From Bariatricus massiliensis (GTDB taxonomy: Bacteria > Bacillota > Clostridia > Lachnospirales > Lachnospiraceae): a DNA stretch of 64,000 bases. This document shows, one piece after another, positions 60,348 through 64,000 of this stretch (positions are counted from its first letter, which is position 1; the number at the start of each line of letters is the position of its first letter). The translations under genes were made by a program, and so were the position numbers. The stretch is from contig NZ_LT574836.1 of the NCBI RefSeq assembly GCF_900086725.1, positions 62,001-126,000 on the forward strand, given 5' to 3'. A model generated the notes under the pieces. It made no database searches, was not told the origin of the DNA, and worked only from the letters and a program-made list of their open reading frames with translations.

Positions 60348-61489
60348 TGAGCAGTTTGTTGGAATGGAAAGAGAAGTTACAGAAGTTTTATGCAAACCAA
60401 TCCATTTATGTCGATAAAGCAATTCAGTTCATTCTGGGTTTTGTGACATTTTACTTGATTAATTCCAATATTGGATTGATGAAGGCCGCGTCAACGCCGG
60501 TGGTCACGGCGGCACTGGCAATCATTTGCATGTTTTTGCCGCCAGTATTTACCGCTCTCGCAGCGGCAGCGTTAATTCTGGCCCACTTATTTACACTCTC
60601 CATCGGAGTGACTGCAGTTTCAGCGGCAATCTTTATCATGATGTTTATCTTTTACTGCAGATTCACGCCGAAGCGGGCGTTGATCCTGCTGATTGTCCCG
60701 GTTGCGTTTATGCTGAAGATTCCTTATGTGGTGCCGATTGCCTGTGGGCTCGTGATGACTCCGGTAACGGCAATTCCTATTGTCTTTGGTACGATTGTTT
60801 ATTATATGATATTTTGCGTAAAGAACTCAGCGGCGGCTATCACCGGGGCTGAAGGAATTAACGGACAGATTTCTTTGTTTGTCAAACTGGTTTTCCAGAA
60901 CAAGGAGCTGTGGATAACGGCAGTTGCATTTATTATATGTGTTTTTGCCGTATATTTTCTGCACCGCATGTCCGTTGACCATGCGTGGAAGATTGCCGTG
61001 GCAGCGGGAGCTGTGATTAATATTGTCGTTATAGTGATTGGTGATATTGCGTTCAATATACATACATCTTATGCCCAGCTTATATTGGGCAATGTGGCAG
61101 CAGTGGTGATTGGGCTTGTGCTGGAATTCTTTGTGTTTTCTGTGGACTATTCCAGAACCGAACATTTGCAGTATGAAGATGATGAATATTATTACTATGT
61201 AAAAGCCGTACCAAAAATTTCTATTGCGGCGCCTGAAAAAACTGTGAAACGAATCAATGAACGGCGCAATACGCAGGATTTGGAATCCGAGGAAATCCGC
61301 AGAAGGGCACCGCGCAAATCAGAGGCCAGAAGGAATGTGAAAAGACGTCCTGATAGAGTAGAGCGCAGACCAGTGCAGCAGCGCAGGCCTCAGGTCTTGG
61401 ATAACACAGATGAGCTTCTGCTTGCAAAGAGCCTGAAGGAAGAATTGGATATACAGAATATTGTCAATAAAGAATTAGAAGATAAATAA
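60347..61489 (+). CDS. Unidentified polytopic membrane protein with Arg-rich tail
   Basis: In this 380-residue protein the first 270 residues hold about ten hydrophobic helices. The cytoplasmic remainder has DDEYYYYVKAVPK, then a strongly basic stretch (RRRAPRKSEARR, KRRPDRVERRP) and a short acidic helix at the end. No transporter signature is recognised. AAAAGGAG precedes the ATG. It lies 39 bases before cdaA, so it may belong to c-di-AMP physiology; the basic tail might contact nucleotides or membrane lipids. Confidence 0.75.
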   Translation: MSSLLEWKEKLQKFYANQSIYVDKAIQFILGFVTFYLINSNIGLMKAASTPVVTAALAIICMFLPPVFTALAAAALILAHLFTLSIGVTAVSAAIFIMMFIFYCRFTPKRALILLIVPVAFMLKIPYVVPIACGLVMTPVTAIPIVFGTIVYYMIFCVKNSAAAITGAEGINGQISLFVKLVFQNKELWITAVAFIICVFAVYFLHRMSVDHAWKIAVAAGAVINIVVIVIGDIAFNIHTSYAQLILGNVAAVVIGLVLEFFVFSVDYSRTEHLQYEDDEYYYYVKAVPKISIAAPEKTVKRINERRNTQDLESEEIRRRAPRKSEARRNVKRRPDRVERRPVQQRRPQVLDNTDELLLAKSLKEELDIQNIVNKELEDK

Positions 61490-61528
61490 AACGTATACTG
61501 ACACAGTATACAGGAAGGAGAATCAAGA

Positions 61529-62413
61529 ATGAAGCAGTTCATCATGAAGTATTTGAATGAGTATATGACTGGATTTTATCTGCCCACATTGCGGTTGACA
61601 GATATTCTGGAAATCATTATCATTGCTTTTCTGCTTTATCAGATTATACTCTGGATCAAAAATACAAAAGCATGGATGCTTTTAAAAGGAATTCTTGTAT
61701 TAGGTGTGTTCATTCTTGGCGCTGCAATTTTCCGTATGTACACCATATTATGGATTGCACAGAATCTTCTTCCAGTCATGGCCACTGCGGCTGTTATTAT
61801 TTTCCAGCCCGAGCTGAGGAGAGCGCTGGAAAAGCTTGGGGAGAAGCAGTTTCTTACATCGGTCGTTCCGTTTGATAAAAAAGGGAGAGACAATGTACGT
61901 TTCAGTGAAACGACGGTAGACGGAATCGTGGAAGCTTCATTCGCCATGGGAGCTGTAAAGACAGGAGCCCTTATCGTGGTAGAACAGGCTATTATGCTCT
62001 CGGAATATGAAGTGACAGGAATCCGTCTGGACTGTATCGTGTCTCCGCAGGTTCTGCTCAATATTTTTGAGCATAACACACCGCTTCACGACGGCGCGAT
62101 TATTATACGTGGGGACAGAATTGTATCGGCAACATGTTATCTGCCGCTTTCCGACAATATGGGAATCAGTAAGGAGCTGGGAACCAGACATCGCGCCGCC
62201 ATCGGAATGAGCGAGGTGAGCGATGCTATGGTAATCGCCGTGTCAGAAGAGACAGGGTATGTATCGGTCGCGCTTGGCGGACAGCTGGTGCGCAATATTA
62301 CTCCGGAATATTTGAGGGAAAGATTGGAGTCAATCCAGAATAGAAGGGCAGAAACAAGTAAATGGAAGACATTGTGGAAAGGAAGGCAGAAACATGAAAA
62401 AGGCGCTGACTAA
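61529..62413 (+). CDS. cdaA: Diadenylate cyclase CdaA
   Basis: It makes the second messenger c-di-AMP from two ATP and controls osmolyte balance and cell wall. The 294-residue protein has three N-terminal membrane helices (about 12-80) and a DAC domain with the catalytic DGA at 188-190 and RHR at 220-222. GGAAGGAG precedes the ATG. Its regulator CdaR follows with a 20-base overlap, the conserved cdaA-cdaR arrangement; glmM, the usual third member, is replaced here by HPr. Confidence 0.96.
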   Translation: MKQFIMKYLNEYMTGFYLPTLRLTDILEIIIIAFLLYQIILWIKNTKAWMLLKGILVLGVFILGAAIFRMYTILWIAQNLLPVMATAAVIIFQPELRRALEKLGEKQFLTSVVPFDKKGRDNVRFSETTVDGIVEASFAMGAVKTGALIVVEQAIMLSEYEVTGIRLDCIVSPQVLLNIFEHNTPLHDGAIIIRGDRIVSATCYLPLSDNMGISKELGTRHRAAIGMSEVSDAMVIAVSEETGYVSVALGGQLVRNITPEYLRERLESIQNRRAETSKWKTLWKGRQKHEKGAD

Positions 62414-63647
62414 GAATCTGGGTCTTAAAGTTTTGGCTTTGGTCTTTTCTGCACTTCTTTGGCTGCTCGTAATGAACATGGAAAATCCAATCATGAAAAA
62501 GACTTTTACCGGAATTCCGGTGGAAGTCATTCACGGTGAAGTGATTACCAATAAGGCCAAGACCTATCAAGTGTCGGATGATACAAAGACAGTATCTGTG
62601 GAGATTGAAGCGAAGCGTAAGACATTAAACTCAATACGAAGCGAAGATATAAAAGCTATTGCAGATATGCGGAACCTTACTAACAATTCGCTGGTAGAAA
62701 TCAATGTAACAGTACCAAAATATGTAATAGAAGATGCCAAGGCGACACCGGCCAACGTTCAGGTGTCTATTGATGCCAACAAAAGTAGAAAAATGGCAAT
62801 TACTGCCGTTACTTCAGGAACTCTGCGGGACGGGTATGTACTTGGTGAAGTGAAGGCTGATCCGGAGAAAGTGGAAATCAGCGGTCCGGAGACTTTGGTG
62901 AACTCAATCAGCAAGGTGGTTGCGGAAGTGGATGTATCCGGCTTGTCTCAGGATGAAGAGCTGAATGCAGAATTAATTATGTATGACGCAAACAACAAGA
63001 TTATTGATTCTACTATGCTGGAGACCAATATTGGGCAGAAGGGTACCATTGTCAAAGTCAGCGTGAAGAAGACTGCAGCCGTAAAATTGGACTTTGATAC
63101 CTCGCTGGTCAAGGCGGCAGCAGGATATCAGGTGGAGGAGATTACGATAGAGCCGCAGACCGTGCGTATTTCAGGGACAACGGAACAGCTGGCGTCTATA
63201 AGCAACATCGAGATACCAGCGGGAGTACTGGCAGTGAGCGGTTTGGAAGAGAAAACAGAAAAGAATATTCCACTGGAAGAAATCGCAGAGTACCTGCCGG
63301 ATTGGGCAGAGGTGATAGAAGACAACCCGGGCAACATCGTGGTGACAATAGGGATTTCCATGCAGGGTACTAAGAATTTTGAAGTTCCGTTCAGCTCCAT
63401 TTATTTGAAAAATGTACCGACTGGATTTAAAGCGGTTCTGGGCACTACGGGTTCTGTTGAAATTGTGGTTCAAGGGCCGGAAGAAGAACTGGAAAAATTG
63501 GAGCTGGATCAATCGGATGTGTCAGTGAACCTGCTGACGTATACGACCGCGGGAACGTATGAAGTGCCGCTGGAAGTCAATCTTCCGGAAAAGTGTTCCT
63601 TGGTATCGAATAATTATACTATTCAGATTACCATGGAAAAACAATAG
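62394..63647 (+). CDS. cdaR: CdaR, YbbR-domain regulator of diadenylate cyclase
   Basis: A membrane-anchored extracellular protein of 417 residues that modulates CdaA. It has one N-terminal membrane helix (about 8-26) followed by four YbbR-type beta domains of about 80-90 residues each, recognisable by repeated strands ending in VSGP/ISGT/VQGPEE motifs (for example VEISGPETLVNSISKV, VRISGTTEQLASISNI, VEIVVQGPEEELEKL). The 20-base overlap with cdaA indicates coupled translation. Confidence 0.92.
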   Translation: MKKALTKNLGLKVLALVFSALLWLLVMNMENPIMKKTFTGIPVEVIHGEVITNKAKTYQVSDDTKTVSVEIEAKRKTLNSIRSEDIKAIADMRNLTNNSLVEINVTVPKYVIEDAKATPANVQVSIDANKSRKMAITAVTSGTLRDGYVLGEVKADPEKVEISGPETLVNSISKVVAEVDVSGLSQDEELNAELIMYDANNKIIDSTMLETNIGQKGTIVKVSVKKTAAVKLDFDTSLVKAAAGYQVEEITIEPQTVRISGTTEQLASISNIEIPAGVLAVSGLEEKTEKNIPLEEIAEYLPDWAEVIEDNPGNIVVTIGISMQGTKNFEVPFSSIYLKNVPTGFKAVLGTTGSVEIVVQGPEEELEKLELDQSDVSVNLLTYTTAGTYEVPLEVNLPEKCSLVSNNYTIQITMEKQ

Positions 63648-63659
63648 AGGAGGCAGTTT

Positions 63660-63923
63660 ATGGTTAGTCAAAAAGTAAAAATAATCAATCCTACGGGCTT
63701 GCATTTGCGCCCGGCAGGGCTGTTTTGTACAAAAGCATTGTGCTTTGAATGCAAAGTGACATTTTTGTACAAAAATGCAGAGGCAAATGCCAAAAGCGTT
63801 CTCAGCGTTCTGGGGGCTTGTGTGAAAGAAGGCGATGAGATAGAAATTATCTGTGATGGTGCCGATGAAGTAAAAGCTCTAGAGGCAATGGTGGAGCTGG
63901 TGGAAAGCGGGCTGGATGAATAA
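63660..63923 (+). CDS. HPr-family phosphocarrier protein
   Basis: The 87-residue protein has the HPr pattern complete: His15 in TGLHLRPAG (phosphorylated by enzyme I in the PTS) and Ser46 in AKSVLSVLGA (target of HPr kinase, gene at 2128). Three additional cysteines (23, 28, 31) are unusual. GAGGAGG overlaps the end of cdaR just before the ATG. Because both His15 and Ser46 are present it can serve sugar transport and catabolite repression, unlike Crh, which lacks the histidine; whether it is the main ptsH cannot be told. Confidence 0.9.
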   Translation: MVSQKVKIINPTGLHLRPAGLFCTKALCFECKVTFLYKNAEANAKSVLSVLGACVKEGDEIEIICDGADEVKALEAMVELVESGLDE

Positions 63924-64000
63924 TGGATATACGAGTAGGCCTGATTTTACGGGATATAGGGATAACGTCCCGGTATTCGGGTTATAGATATTTGCTGGAT
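63923..64000 (+). CDS. Start of a Spo0A C-terminal-like DNA-binding protein (3' truncated by window)
   Basis: The ATG overlaps the HPr stop by one base. The 26 visible residues (MDIRVGLILRDIGITSRYSG then YRYLLD) resemble the beginning of the Spo0A effector domain, which reads [21 protein letters not shown] in Bacillus. A sporulation-type response regulator or a stand-alone Spo0A_C protein is therefore likely. Most of the gene is outside the window. Confidence 0.5.
   Translation, partial: MDIRVGLILRDIGITSRYSGYRYLLD

Noticed and set aside
1..64000. tRNA, rRNA, CRISPR, prophage or insertion sequence
   Set aside because: No cloverleaf-like or rRNA stretches, spaced direct repeats, transposase, integrase or phage structural genes were seen in the gaps or frames.

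Overview
This 64 kb window is a bacterial chromosome segment of moderate GC, about 45% by eye. It looks like a strictly anaerobic Firmicute of the Lachnospiraceae (Clostridium cluster XIVa) type. The indicators are HPr kinase with a Ser46-containing HPr, class III fructose bisphosphatase, long-form HPF, diadenylate cyclase CdaA with CdaR, a PGM-like putative homoserine kinase beside hom and lysC, an isolated eukaryotic-type HisA, strong AGGAGG ribosome sites, and a Spo0A-like C-terminal domain starting at the right edge. No rRNA, tRNA, insertion sequence, prophage or CRISPR array was seen. Coding density is high and no gene-free stretch exceeds 300 bases.

Layout. 1-4 kb: the tail of an unknown acidic protein, then uvrC-hprK-glcK (DNA repair, carbon catabolite signalling, glucose phosphorylation). 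4.1-7.8 kb: a thiol/redox operon with a MerA/RclA-like flavin disulfide reductase, a CcdA-TlpA fusion, a rhodanese lipoprotein broken by an in-frame TGA, and a cysteine-bearing Rrf2 regulator. 7.8-17.5 kb: an MFS carrier, a class A penicillin-binding protein with a Pro/Asp-rich tail, YigZ, an AT-rich orphan, HPF, a PsiE-like protein, PAP2 and TypA. 17.6-31.4 kb: an SSB-like protein, dapA, dapB, fbp, a lipoprotein, hisA, secA, prfB (with programmed +1 frameshift), then ACT-hom-putative homoserine kinase-lysC. Together these cover much of the aspartate-family pathway (lysine, threonine). 31.4-40.1 kb: XRE, CYTH, DJ-1, a lipoprotein, then the protein-quality block tig-clpP-clpX-lon-engB.

40.2-50.7 kb is the most accessory-looking part. 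It has a MATE pump and then a divergent cluster. Leftward lie two small membrane proteins (one DUF5058-like) and an M20 amidohydrolase. Rightward lie a LysR regulator, a 1300-residue soluble multi-PAS hybrid histidine kinase, a class I glutamine amidotransferase-like (C26) hydrolase and a DUF3795 protein. I read this as a candidate uncharacterised system for uptake and hydrolysis of conjugated amino acids or peptides, with its own sensing. 50.7-59.9 kb: uvrB-uvrA behind a LexA-type box, mreB, recD2 and comF. 59.9-64 kb: two unknown membrane proteins, cdaA, cdaR, HPr and the start of a Spo0A-like gene.

The regulatory DNA has several unusual arrangements. The uvrC promoter is threaded through a terminator and predicts a leaderless mRNA. 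Divergent promoters share a -35 region. One hairpin would hide a Shine-Dalgarno site. The recD2 ribosome site follows directly behind a terminator. A 20-bp LysR-type box occurs in front of two unlinked transporter genes. All functional calls come from reading the sequence and from family knowledge; no database search was run.
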